DNA of 64,000 bases from Mycobacterium gordonae (GTDB lineage Bacteria; Actinomycetota; Actinomycetes; Mycobacteriales; Mycobacteriaceae): positions 1-64,000 of the forward strand of contig NZ_LQOY01000026.1 of NCBI RefSeq assembly GCF_002101675.1, written 5' to 3'. A program made the translations under genes and the position numbers. The notes beneath the pieces were generated by a model. It saw only the letters and a program-made list of their open reading frames with translations. It searched no databases and was not told where the DNA came from. Below are positions 45,325-55,400 of the stretch, piece by piece. How positions within the stretch are numbered: the stretch's first letter is position 1; each line of letters begins with the position of its first letter.

Positions 45325-47064
45325 CTACAGCGTCTGGTGGCGGCCGAAGAACTTGTGGTCTTCGCTGTAACCCCCGTAACCACTGCCGATTTCGGAGTAG
45401 TGCGCGACGAACTCGATGCCCTTGATCCATTTGACCTGCTTGAACCCGTGCTGCAGCTCGTTGCGCAGCCGTAGCGGCCGGCCGTGCAGGTAGGGGAGCG
45501 GCTCGCCGTTCATGTCATAGGCGAGCATGCTCATGTGGTGCGTCATCTGCTCGATCGGATGCGCGTTGTAATAGATGCCACCGGTGGCGCCCAGGCCCAT
45601 CGAATAGAAGACCACCCATTTCGCTTCCGGCAGCGGTTTGACGATGTCCATGATGGTCTGCATCGACACCCCACCCCACTTGGCCACTCCCGACCAGGCC
45701 TGGATGCAGAAGTGCTGCGTGATCTGATCGTGGTAGGGCAGCGCGCGCAGGTCCTCGAGCGAGAACGCCACCGGGTTCTCGACCAGGCCGTACACGCGCA
45801 GCCGCCAGTCCGCAAAATCGTTCTTCTCCAGCTCCTTGTATTCGACCGTTTCCGGCAGGCGGCCGTTGCGCCAGTGATAGGGCGAGATGTCCTTCTCGGT
45901 GAAGGCGCCGGGTTTGGGATTGAGCCGTTCCAGCGAGCGCTGGAAGGGGCCGACCAGCGCGTACCCGACCCGCTGCACCACGCGTGGGTGGCGAATGGTG
46001 AACGGGGTTGCGGCAACCCATCCGATCGCCACGATCACCATCGCGACGCAGAAGACCGCAAAGCCAACCCATCCGTTGTCGTCACGGGCCGCGAACATGT
46101 GGTTGAGGTTTCGCAGGGCCTCGGTGGCGAAAACCATCGTCACATGCGTGAGGATGAAGAACAGGAAGTAGACCAGGACCAGGAAGTGCAGAGAGCGGGC
46201 ATGCTGGATGCTCAACCGCTTGCTGAGCCAGTGCACCCGTTGTGACAGAGCCGGTGACATGCCGAGTCCGGTGATCACCGCCGCCGGAGCCGCAATGAAC
46301 ACGGTGGTGAAGTAGGCGAGCAACTGCAAGCCGTTGTATGCGACCCAGCCGTTGTCGGTGGGCCACTGCAGTGACGCGTACTGAATGGCCACCGACGCCG
46401 CCTGGGGGAACACATCCCAACTCGTCGGCACCAGGTGCCGCCATTGGCCAGTGAGGAAGAGCAGTACGTAGAAGACGGCGCCGTTGACCATCCACAACAC
46501 GTCGACGCCGAGGTGCCACCAACGGGCCAGGCCGATCGAGTGCCGGAAGCCGGGCAACCCGAATTGCGGTGGGAGAGCAACGGTGTCGGCGTTGGCGGTC
46601 CACAATGGATCGTCCGGGACGGGCGGTCCCACCCGCAGCCACTCATCCTTGCCCGGCGTCGCATTGCGGCTGAAGTAGAGCCGAGGGTGATCGCACAGGA
46701 TCTGAATGCCGGAACGGATGATGAACGTCATCATGAACAGGTTGAAGAAGTGCGTCCACCCGATCCACGCCGGCCGTCCGACGGCTCCGGAATGCTCATC
46801 GGTGCCGGGATAACGCGCGATGAACGACTGCACCGCCGGCATGTGGTGCAGCCCTTTACCGACCGCGACGCCGGCCAGCAGCAAAACGAAACCGATCGGG
46901 ATCAGCCAGAGCAGGTTGAACCACTTGTCCCGGCCGACCCGCAAGCGCGGGGCCGTGGCGCGGCGCGTGAGATCGAAGCCACCGCCGTAGGACTCCACGT
47001 CGACGACGTCCTCGGCGGCATGCACCTCGCTGGCATAGTCCACCCCCAACTGACGTTCTGACAT
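45325..47064 (-). CDS. cytochrome b-type membrane domain fused to sulfite-oxidase-like molybdopterin domain
   Basis: The product (579 residues from ATG 47064) has an N-terminal membrane part of six hydrophobic segments (about 50-70, 105-125, 185-210, 240-260, 295-320, 345-365). Histidines in GWTHFFN, RWWHLGVD and LTHVTMVF could ligate heme b. A C-terminal molybdopterin domain (about 420-579) of the sulfite-oxidase/YedY family follows, with the Mo-ligand cysteine in QHFCIQAWSG. The fold suggests electron transfer between quinone and a Mo enzyme. A GTG at 47112 would add 16 residues; the start is uncertain. The resemblance to Rv0218 is possible. Substrate unknown. Confidence 0.8.
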   Translation of the reverse strand: MSERQLGVDYASEVHAAEDVVDVESYGGGFDLTRRATAPRLRVGRDKWFNLLWLIPIGFVLLLAGVAVGKGLHHMPAVQSFIARYPGTDEHSGAVGRPAWIGWTHFFNLFMMTFIIRSGIQILCDHPRLYFSRNATPGKDEWLRVGPPVPDDPLWTANADTVALPPQFGLPGFRHSIGLARWWHLGVDVLWMVNGAVFYVLLFLTGQWRHLVPTSWDVFPQAASVAIQYASLQWPTDNGWVAYNGLQLLAYFTTVFIAAPAAVITGLGMSPALSQRVHWLSKRLSIQHARSLHFLVLVYFLFFILTHVTMVFATEALRNLNHMFAARDDNGWVGFAVFCVAMVIVAIGWVAATPFTIRHPRVVQRVGYALVGPFQRSLERLNPKPGAFTEKDISPYHWRNGRLPETVEYKELEKNDFADWRLRVYGLVENPVAFSLEDLRALPYHDQITQHFCIQAWSGVAKWGGVSMQTIMDIVKPLPEAKWVVFYSMGLGATGGIYYNAHPIEQMTHHMSMLAYDMNGEPLPYLHGRPLRLRNELQHGFKQVKWIKGIEFVAHYSEIGSGYGGYSEDHKFFGRHQTL

Positions 47065-47120
47065 CGCCAATCCGGTGCGGGGGTCGGCCCCCGCGTCAAG
47101 GGATCTACTCACGTTGAGCA

Positions 47121-47148
47121 AATTTACACTATGGCGACTGTACAAATT
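47121..47148. promoter_or_regulatory. imperfect palindrome in a divergent promoter
   Basis: AATTTACACT and ACTGTACAAATT are nearly inverted, with a 2-base bulge. The site is markedly AT-rich in a GC-rich region and lies between the molybdopterin fusion and the SRPBCC gene. It may be an operator shared by both. Confidence 0.3.
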
Positions 47149-47254
47149 AGAAACTGTGGCGAACTGCAGCGCTGGCGAGCCACGGTCGGGTTTACCCACC
47201 CTGGACACCCGGGTATGCAACCGCCCTGACCCCGAGTGCAGAGGAGCGGATTCG

Positions 47255-47683
47255 TTGGCAAGGGTAGAGGTGTCGACCACCTCCGAGGTGGAACCGGAAG
47301 CCGCATGGAAGCTGGCATCGGATCTGCAGCGATTCGACGAATGGATGACGATCTTCGGTGGCTGGCGAGGGGAGGTGCCTGACACGATCGAAGAGGGCAC
47401 CTGTGTCGCGTCGCTGATCAAGGTCAAGGGATTCCGCAACGTCATCTACTGGGAAGTGACGCACTACGACGAGCCCAATTCGATTGAGCTGAAAGGCCGT
47501 GGGCGTGGCGGCGTCCGCCTAACGGTCGCGATGGCCGTCACGCCGAAAGACCCCGGTTCGGACTTCCAGCTCACCGCCGACCTGTCCGGTGGAGTGCTCA
47601 GCGGACCGGTCGGACGCCTGGTCGCCCGCGTTCTGCGCTCCGATGTCAAGAGGTCCGTCGAGAACCTGGCCGAGCTGCGCTGA
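47255..47683 (+). CDS. SRPBCC / polyketide-cyclase-like protein
   Basis: From TTG 47255, the 142-residue protein reads LARVEVSTTSEVEPEAAWKL and continues in the START/SRPBCC helix-grip pattern (LQRFDEWMTIFGGWRG, then PNSIELKGRGRGG and a C-terminal amphipathic helix). Such proteins bind hydrophobic ligands; the exact role is unknown. I chose TTG because GAGGAG (47241-47246) lies 8 bases upstream; no ATG or GTG follows so well. It is divergent from the molybdopterin gene, and the two may share a promoter. Confidence 0.72.
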   Translation: MARVEVSTTSEVEPEAAWKLASDLQRFDEWMTIFGGWRGEVPDTIEEGTCVASLIKVKGFRNVIYWEVTHYDEPNSIELKGRGRGGVRLTVAMAVTPKDPGSDFQLTADLSGGVLSGPVGRLVARVLRSDVKRSVENLAELR

Positions 47684-47686
47684 GGC

Positions 47687-47962
47687 TCAACGGCGCCAAT
47701 TGGGCAGCAGCGCTTCGCGTTCCGCTTCCCTTACCCGCCTGCGCTCCATGCTGAGCCAGGACAGCCCCGCGCCGAAAACCAGCATTCCACCACTGGACAC
47801 CGAAACACCCACCCCCGCTTGGCCAAAGGCGAACGCCGCCACCGACACGACAAATGCGAGAACGGCTCCCGCCATCACCATGAGCACAGGCCTGCGCTCC
47901 GCGGCATCTTCGAATTCCCCCAGCTCGCGCTCGGCGCGAGGCATGTGCACGATCTCGGCCAT
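47687..47962 (-). CDS. small two-helix membrane protein
   Basis: The 91-residue product has two hydrophobic segments (about 26-47 and 50-67, LMVMAGAVLAFVVSVAAFAF and GVSVSSGGMLVFGAGL) with charged termini. The N-terminus MAEIVHMPRAERELGEFEDAAE is acidic, and the C-terminus is basic. GAGGGAG precedes the ATG on the reverse strand. Function unknown. It is convergent with the SRPBCC gene with 3 bases between the stops. Confidence 0.75.
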   Translation of the reverse strand: MAEIVHMPRAERELGEFEDAAERRPVLMVMAGAVLAFVVSVAAFAFGQAGVGVSVSSGGMLVFGAGLSWLSMERRRVREAEREALLPNWRR

Positions 47963-48064
47963 CAGCGTCTCCCTCTGCAGTCAATTGCAGTCGGCCGTCC
48001 CGAACGACCACATCGAGCCTTCCAACGCCTACCCGAAATATCTTACGGGCAAACGGGTTCCGGG

Positions 48065-48535
48065 CTACTCGGACGATCGCAGCCGGCGCACCTGCCGGGT
48101 TTCGATGGCATTGACCGTCAGCGCCCGGCGGCTGATTCGCCAACCCGCGTCGGTCAACCGGTACTCGTCGTCGTAACGCAGATGCCAGATCACGTCCACG
48201 ATTTCGGTCCCGTCGCCATCAACCGAACGCTGGGTCCAGTGGTGGGCGATTCCGGTGATGCGTCCCCGGGCCAGACCGGGTTGCCCCGCCAGGTCGTAGA
48301 CCTCGCCGACGACCGCGTGCTCGGTGCGCGCGACCCGGGCCACCGCACCCACCGCGACCGCGATGGCATCGCGGCCCCGATGTACGTGGACCGGTTCCAG
48401 CGTCGCCGGCGGGTCAGCCACCACCAGCTCCGCAGTATCAGTGAATAGTGTTGCCACCGCATCGAATTGGCGATCATCCACCAAAGCGGCGTACCGGTGC
48501 ACCAGATCGCTGAGGGCAGCCCGGTCGATCAGCAT
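48065..48535 (-). CDS. SnoaL / NTF2-like protein
   Basis: The 156-residue protein has the cone-shaped NTF2-like pattern of SnoaL_4 proteins: an N-terminal helix DLVHRYAALVDDRQF, FTDTAELVVAD, HVHRGRDAIAVAVGAVARV, HHWTQRSVDGDG and a late beta strand YDDEYRLTDAGWRISRR. Such folds include isomerases, hydratases and binding proteins. It starts inside the last codons of malQ (7-base overlap), so translation is probably coupled. The physiological role is unclear. Confidence 0.82.
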   Translation of the reverse strand: MLIDRAALSDLVHRYAALVDDRQFDAVATLFTDTAELVVADPPATLEPVHVHRGRDAIAVAVGAVARVARTEHAVVGEVYDLAGQPGLARGRITGIAHHWTQRSVDGDGTEIVDVIWHLRYDDEYRLTDAGWRISRRALTVNAIETRQVRRLRSSE

Positions 48536-50700
48536 GAATTCGCCGGGGTGGTCACGGCACGCACTGCGTCGAGCAGTCGAGCGACGCGGGGGTCGGTGAA
48601 CACCGATTCCAGCAGCATCGGCCGCCCGTCTGGACCGGTCAGCGGGACCCGCCAGTTCGGGTACTCGTCGGTGGTGCCCGGCTGATTCTGGGTGCGCCGG
48701 TCCCCGACGGCGTCGGTCAGCGCCACACCCAGGAGCCGCGACGGCGTCCGGCCGAGGTAGCGGTACAAGGCGAGAATCAGCTGCTCGGGGCTCTCCTGGC
48801 CGTCGTCGAGCAGGCCAACCCGGCGCAACTCGGCCACCCAGGCCGCCCGTTCATCGGCGGCCGCCTGCGCCTCGGCCGCGACGGGCCGGGTCAACAGGTC
48901 CAGCGATTCCCGCAACCGGACGTGGTCGCCGGTCAGGTAACCGGCCGTCGGGGGCAGGTCGTGGGTGGTGACCGAGGACAGGCAGTATTCCCGCCAGCGC
49001 TCGGCGCACAGCGGCGCGCCGGTTGCCTCGTCCTTCTCGAACCAGAGAATCGAGGTGCCCAGCAGGCCACGTAAGAGTAAGTAGTCGCGTACCCAGGGCT
49101 CGACGGTGCCCAGATCCTCACCGACCACGACCGCAGCGGCCCGCTGGGCTTCCAGGGCGACGATCCCGATCATCGCCTCGTGGTCGTAGCGCACGTACGT
49201 GCCTTCGGTCGGCGGCCGGCCCTCGGGGATCCACCACAACCGGAACAAGCCGATGATGTGGTCGATCCGAACTCCGCCGGCATGCCGCAGCACCGCCTGG
49301 ATCAACGCGCGAAACGGCCGGTATTCCAGTTCCTCGAGCCGGTCGGGCCGCCATGGAGGCTGCGACCAGTCCTGGCCCAGCTGGTTGAACTCGTCCGGAG
49401 GCGCGCCTGCGGTCACCCCCAGCGCCAGCGCATCCTGCAGCGCCCAGGCGTCAGCGCCGGTGGGGTGCACGCCGACCGCCAGGTCATGCATGATGCCCAG
49501 CGCCATGCCGGCCCGGATGGCCTGCGACTGGGCCGCGGCGAGCTGCTCATCCAGTTGCCACTGCAACCACCGGTGGAAATCGACGGCCGTCGCGTTCTTC
49601 GCCGCGAAGGCGGTGACACCAGACGCGTCGGGATGTCGCACCGATTTCGGCCACTGATACCAATCGGTGCCGTGCTTGTCGGCCAGGGCGCACCAGGTGG
49701 CGAAGTCGTCGAGGGCCCGGCCCTCCCGCGCGCGGAAGGCGGCGTAGGCCAGCTCCCGCCCGGCTGATCTCGGCACGGCGTGCACAAGTTTGAGGGCCGC
49801 GCACTTGGCGGCCCAGGAGCTGTCGCGGTCGATGGTGTCCGACCGTGCGGCCCGCCGCTGGACCCGTTCGCGCAAATCCCGGATCCGGCCCCGCTTGGGC
49901 AGGTCGGCGTACTCCGGAATCGCCTCCACCCGCAGATACAGCGGATTGACGAAACGACGCGAAGTCGGCAGGTACGGCGACGGTTCGATTCGCCCACCAC
50001 CGCCCCCCGGGGCCGGCAGGCAAGCGGCGTGCAGCGGATTGACCAGTAGATAGTCGGCGCCGTGCCCCCAGGCCGACCACAGCGCCAGATCACCCAGGTC
50101 GGTCAGGTCGCCGATGCCCCAGGACTGCCGCGACCGCACGCTGTAGAGCTGAGTGGCCAATCCCCAGGCACGGCGTGCTCCCAGCCGCTCCGGCATCCCG
50201 AGCCAGTCCGGCGTGATGATGAGCGCAGTGCTGGCACGGTGGTCACCGGAGCTCAGGTGCACGCGGTGGTAGCCCAGCGGCAGATCGGCCGGGAGCAGGA
50301 AGCTTGCCTCGCCGATCTGGCGTCCATCCAGATCGAACGGCGGGGTGAAGTTGTCGACCTGCACGATGCGGCTTTCCGGGCCGCTGAGTTCCGTGCCGTC
50401 CTCGAGTTGCAGCCACACCTCCGCCGGAGCGCCGTGGGTGACGTGCGCCCAGAACCGCAGTTGCGCACCGGCACGTCCGACGATCGTCGGCGGCAGCGAT
50501 CGGGCCCAGTAGGACCGCAGCAATGCGCTCAGGGCCGCGTTGCGTTCCTGTTCCGTGCTCGCCGAAACGCCGAGCGCGCCCAGAACCGACACCAGGGTGG
50601 CTTCCGGGACGAACACCTGCTGACCACGCCAGTCCTGGTATCCGATGGCGATGCCGAGCCGGTGGGCGAGTTCGACAAGCGACGGCGCTAGCTCGGTCAT
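48529..50700 (-). CDS. malQ: 4-alpha-glucanotransferase (amylomaltase) MalQ
   Basis: The 723-residue protein is a GH77 amylomaltase of the actinobacterial long type, close to Rv1781c. Active-site regions include GGVRIDHIIGLFRLWW (nucleophile Asp) and VVVGEDLGTVEPWVR (acid/base Glu). SVTTHDLPPTAG carries the third carboxylate. It transfers maltosyl units in glycogen or maltodextrin turnover. The N-terminal 150 or so residues form the extra domain of this subgroup. The ribosome site is weak, and no clear promoter is seen in the 255-base gap to eccB5 in the other direction. Confidence 0.93.
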   Translation of the reverse strand: MTELAPSLVELAHRLGIAIGYQDWRGQQVFVPEATLVSVLGALGVSASTEQERNAALSALLRSYWARSLPPTIVGRAGAQLRFWAHVTHGAPAEVWLQLEDGTELSGPESRIVQVDNFTPPFDLDGRQIGEASFLLPADLPLGYHRVHLSSGDHRASTALIITPDWLGMPERLGARRAWGLATQLYSVRSRQSWGIGDLTDLGDLALWSAWGHGADYLLVNPLHAACLPAPGGGGGRIEPSPYLPTSRRFVNPLYLRVEAIPEYADLPKRGRIRDLRERVQRRAARSDTIDRDSSWAAKCAALKLVHAVPRSAGRELAYAAFRAREGRALDDFATWCALADKHGTDWYQWPKSVRHPDASGVTAFAAKNATAVDFHRWLQWQLDEQLAAAQSQAIRAGMALGIMHDLAVGVHPTGADAWALQDALALGVTAGAPPDEFNQLGQDWSQPPWRPDRLEELEYRPFRALIQAVLRHAGGVRIDHIIGLFRLWWIPEGRPPTEGTYVRYDHEAMIGIVALEAQRAAAVVVGEDLGTVEPWVRDYLLLRGLLGTSILWFEKDEATGAPLCAERWREYCLSSVTTHDLPPTAGYLTGDHVRLRESLDLLTRPVAAEAQAAADERAAWVAELRRVGLLDDGQESPEQLILALYRYLGRTPSRLLGVALTDAVGDRRTQNQPGTTDEYPNWRVPLTGPDGRPMLLESVFTDPRVARLLDAVRAVTTPANSC

Positions 50701-50955
50701 GGAACAACATTTTTACGTCCCGCCACCCGCCCCGCAGCTCAGCGGGTCCCCTGCCGCCGATGTGAACACTGGGCTACTTAGCGCGCCGAGTCGGTGATTC
50801 GCAGCTAACATGCCCAGTGAAGTCACGACGACTCCGCGGGGGATCGAACGCCTGGCAAGGTCTGCGCAGGTGCCTTACCGTTGTCGATGTGATTTGGCGC
50901 TTCCCGATTAGCGGGCGTTTCATATCCGGGCGTTATGACCGAAAGGTGATCAAGC

Positions 50956-52485
50956 GTGGCTGAACATAGCCGCGGACAGCGGGGGTCGGGCTACGGCCTC
51001 GGGTTGTCGACGCGCACCCAGGTGACTGGCTATCAGTTCCTGGCTCGCCGCACCGCGATGGCGCTGACCCGCTGGCGGGTGCGCATGGAGATCGAGCCGG
51101 GCCGTCGCCAGACCCTGGCGGTCGTCGCTTCCGTTTCCGCTGCCCTGGTCATCTGCCTGGGCGCGTTGCTGTACTCGTTCATCAGCCCGGCGGGCCAGAT
51201 CAACGAGTCGCCGATCATCGCCGACCGCGATTCCGGCGCCCTGTACGTCAAGGTGGGGGATCGGCTGTACCCCGCACTGAACCTGGCTTCGGCGCGACTG
51301 ATCACCGGGCGGCCCGATAACCCGCACCTGGTCAAGGGAAGCCAGATCGCCAACATGCCGCACGGGCCGTTGGTCGGCATCCCCGGGGCTCCCTCCGAGT
51401 TCGCACCGAAGAGTCCCTCCACGTCGTCGTGGCTGGTGTGCGACACCGTCGGCGGCACGTCCGGTCCCTCGGGCATGCCGTCGCCGGCAGGCGTCACGGT
51501 GACCGTCATCGACGGCACGCCGGACATGAGCGGCCACCGCCGCATCCTCAACGGTTCGGACGCCGTGGTGCTGAGCTACGGCGGAAACACCTGGGTGATC
51601 CGCGAGGGCCGCCGGTCGAAGATCGACGCCACCGACCGCTCGGTGTTGTTGCCGCTGGGCTTGACCCCTGAGCAGGTCAGTCAGGCGCGCCCGATGAGCC
51701 ACGCGCTCTATGACGCCCTCCCGGTCGGACCCGAGCTCCTGGTTCCGGAGGTGCCCAAAGCGGGCGCCCCGGCGACCTTCCAGGGCGCCCCGGGCCCGGT
51801 CGGAACCATCCTGGTGACGCCGCAGATCAGTGGGCCGCAACAGTATTCGCTGGTGCTGGAGGACGGCGTCCAGACCCTGCCGCCGCTGGTGGCCCAGATC
51901 CTGCAGAACGCGGGACGCCCGGGTAACACCAAGCCGGTCACGGTGGAACCGTCGGCGCTGGCCAGAATGCCGGTGGTCAACAGGCTGGACCTGTCGGCGT
52001 ACCCCAACGACCCGTTGAACGTCCTGGACATCCGGGAGAATCCGTCGACCTGCTGGTGGTGGGAACGCACCAACGGCGAGAACCGGGCCCGCATCCAGGT
52101 CGTCTCCGGGCCGACCATCCCGATCAAGTCCAGTGAGATGAAGAATGTCGTCAGCCTGGTGAAGTCGGACGTCACCGGTCGTGAGGCCGACCAGGTCTAC
52201 TTCGGCCCCAATTACGCAAATTTCGTGGCAGTCACGGGCAACAACCCGGGCGCCCAGACGGCAGAGTCGCTGTGGTGGCTGACCAACGCCGGCGCGCGGT
52301 TCGGGGTGGATGACACGAAGGAAGCCCGCGACGCGCTCGGTCTGACGCTGCAACCCAGCATGGCGCCCTGGGTGGCGCTCCGGTTGTTGCCGCAGGGTCC
52401 GACCTTGTCTCGTGCCGACGCCCTCGTGGAGCACGACACGCTCCCGATGGACATGACCCCTGCAGAGTTGGTGGTACCGAAGTGA
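50956..52485 (+). CDS. eccB5: ESX-5 membrane component EccB5
   Basis: The 509-residue protein has a short cytosolic N-terminus, one membrane span (about 51-75; VASVSAALVICLGALLYSFI) and a large periplasmic domain with repeated R1-type elements and a cysteine pair (WLVCDT and STCWWW). EccB forms part of the type VII secretion membrane complex with EccC, EccD and EccE. GTG 50956 follows gaaaggtgatc. It overlaps eccC5 by 4 bases (GTGA), so the two are coupled. The order with cyp143 nearby identifies the system as ESX-5. Confidence 0.95.
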   Translation: MAEHSRGQRGSGYGLGLSTRTQVTGYQFLARRTAMALTRWRVRMEIEPGRRQTLAVVASVSAALVICLGALLYSFISPAGQINESPIIADRDSGALYVKVGDRLYPALNLASARLITGRPDNPHLVKGSQIANMPHGPLVGIPGAPSEFAPKSPSTSSWLVCDTVGGTSGPSGMPSPAGVTVTVIDGTPDMSGHRRILNGSDAVVLSYGGNTWVIREGRRSKIDATDRSVLLPLGLTPEQVSQARPMSHALYDALPVGPELLVPEVPKAGAPATFQGAPGPVGTILVTPQISGPQQYSLVLEDGVQTLPPLVAQILQNAGRPGNTKPVTVEPSALARMPVVNRLDLSAYPNDPLNVLDIRENPSTCWWWERTNGENRARIQVVSGPTIPIKSSEMKNVVSLVKSDVTGREADQVYFGPNYANFVAVTGNNPGAQTAESLWWLTNAGARFGVDDTKEARDALGLTLQPSMAPWVALRLLPQGPTLSRADALVEHDTLPMDMTPAELVVPK

Positions 52486-55400
52486 AACGTGGATTTGCGC
52501 GGCCTACACCGGAGAAGCCTCCGGTAATCAAGCCGGAGAACATCGTCCTGCCGACGCCGCTGAGCATTCCGCCGCCGGAGGGCAAACCCTGGTGGCTGAT
52601 CGTGGTCGGCGTCGTGGTGATCGGTCTGCTGGGCGGCATGGTGGCCATGACGTTCGCCAGCGGTTCGCACGTGTTCGGCGGCGTTGGCTCGATCTTCCCG
52701 ATCTTCATGGTCGGCGGCATGATGATGATGATGTTCGGTGGCCGCTTCGGCGGTCAGCAGCAGATGAGCCGCCCAAAATTGGACGCCATGCGTGCCCAGT
52801 TCATGCTGATGCTGGACATGCTGCGGGAGACCGCGCAGGAGTCCGCCGACAGCATGGACGCCAACTACCGCTGGTTCCACCCCGCGCCGAACACCTTGGC
52901 CGCCGCGGTCGGCTCCCAACGGATGTGGGAACGCAAGCCCGACGGCAAAGACCTCAACTTCGGGGTCGTCCGGGTCGGGGTCGGCATGACGCGCCCCGAG
53001 GTGACCTGGGGCGAGCCGCAGAACATGCCCACCGACATCGAGCTGGAGCCGGTGACCGGCAAGGCGCTGCAGGAGTTCGGCCGCTACCAGAGCGTCGTCT
53101 ACAACCTGCCCAAGATGATCTCGGTGCTGGTGGAGCCCTGGTATGCACTGGTGGGCGATCGCCCGCAGGTACTGGGGCTGATGCGCGCGATCATCTGTCA
53201 GCTGGCCTTCTCGCACGGCCCCGACCACATCCGGCTGATCGTCGTCAGTTCCGACCTGGACGAGTGGGATTGGGTGAAGTGGCTGCCGCACTTCGGTGAC
53301 TCCCGGCGCACCGACGCCGCGGGCAGCGCCCGGATGGTCTACAGCTCGGTGCGCGAATTCGCGGCCGAGCAGGCCGAACTGTTCGCCGGCCGCGGTTCGT
53401 TCACACCCCGGCACGCGAGCTCGTCCGCCCAGACCCCGACCCCGCACCACGTGATCATCGCCGACGTCGACGACCCGCAGTGGGAGTACGTGATCAGCGC
53501 CGAAGGTGTGGACGGCGTGACGTTCTTCGACCTGACCGGCTCGGAGATGTGGACGAACGTGCCCGAGCGCAAGCTGACCTTCGACAAGATCGGCGTGATC
53601 GAAGCACTGCCCCGCGACCGCGACACCTGGATGGTGATCGACGACAAGGCCTGGTTCTTCGCACTGACCGACCAGATGAGCACGGCCGAGGCCGAGGAAT
53701 TCGCCCAGAAGCTGGCGCAGTGGCGCCTGGCCGAGGCCTACGAGGAGATCGGCCAGCGGGTCGCCCACATCGGGGCCCGCGACATCCTGTCCTACTACGG
53801 GATCAGCGACCCGGCGGACATCGACTTCGAAGACCTGTGGGGCAGCCGCACCGACACCATGGGCCGATCCCGACTGCGCGTGCCGTTCGGCAACCGCTCC
53901 GACAACGGCGAGTTGCTGTTCCTGGACATGAAGTCGCTGGACGAAGGCGGCGACGGCCCGCACGGCGTCATGTCGGGTACCACTGGTTCCGGTAAGTCGA
54001 CGCTGGTGCGAACCGTGATCGAGTCACTGATGCTCGGCCACCCGCCGGAGGAACTGCAGTTCGTGCTGGCCGACCTCAAGGGTGGGTCCGCGGTCAAGCC
54101 GTTCGCCGGCGTGCCGCACGTCTCGCGCATCATCACCGACCTCGAAGAAGACCAGGCGCTGATGGAGCGGTTCCTGGACGCGCTGTGGGGTGAGATCGCC
54201 CGCCGTAAGGCGATCTGCGACAGCGCCGGGGTGGACGACGCCAAGGAGTACAACTCGGTGCGGGCCAGAATGCGGGCCCGCGGCCAGGACATGGCGCCGT
54301 TGCCGATGCTGGTGGTCGTCATCGACGAGTTCTACGAGTGGTTCCGGATCATGCCGACCGCCGTCGACGTGCTCGACTCGATCGGCCGCCAGGGTCGCGC
54401 CTACTGGATTCACCTGATGATGGCCTCGCAGACCATTGAGAGCCGGGCCGAGAAGCTCATGGAGAACATGGGTTACCGCCTGGTGCTCAAGGCACGCACC
54501 GCCGGCGCCGCGCAGGCGGCAGGCGTACCGAACGCGGTGAACCTGCCGGCCCAGGCCGGTCTGGGCTATTTCCGCAAGAGCCTCGAGGACATCATCCGGT
54601 TCCAGGCGGAGTTCCTCTGGCGCGACTACCTGCGCATCTCCACCGTCGACGGTGAGGAAGCGCCGGTGCTGGTGCACAGCATCGACTACGTGCGCCCGCA
54701 ACTGTTCACCAACTCCTTCACCCCGATGGAAGTCAGCGTCGGAGGTCCGAGCATCGAGCCGGTAGCGAGCTTCAGCAACGGCGAGGCGCTGAACGGCCAC
54801 GTCGAAGAGGACGAAGAAGAGGAAGCGATCCGGACGCCGAAGGTCGGCACCGTGATCATCGACCAGCTCCGCAGAATCAATTTCGAGCCGTACCGCTTGT
54901 GGCAGCCGCCACTGACCGAGCCGGTCGCGATCGACGAGCTGGTCAACCGTTTCCTCGGCCACCCGTGGAACAAGGACTACGGCTCGGCCCGCAACCTGGT
55001 GTTCCCGATCGGCATCATCGACCGGCCGTTCAAGCACGACCAGCCGCCGTGGACGGTGGACACCTCCGGCCCCGGTGCCAACGTGCTGATCCTGGGTGCC
55101 GGCGGGTCCGGCAAGACCACCGCGTTGCAGACGCTGATCTGCGCCGCGGCGCTGACCCACACGCCCGAACAGGTGCAGTTCTACTGCCTGGCCTACAGCA
55201 GCACCGCACTCACGACGGTGGCGCAGTTCCCGCACGTGGGCGAGGTCGCCGGTCCCACCGATCCCTACGGCGTGCGCCGTACGGTCGCCGAACTGCTGGC
55301 GCTGGTGCGCGAGCGCAAGCGCAGCTTCCTGGAATACGGCATCGCGTCGATGGAGATGTTCCGCCGGCGCAAGTTCGGCGGGGAAGCCGGCCCGGTGCCC

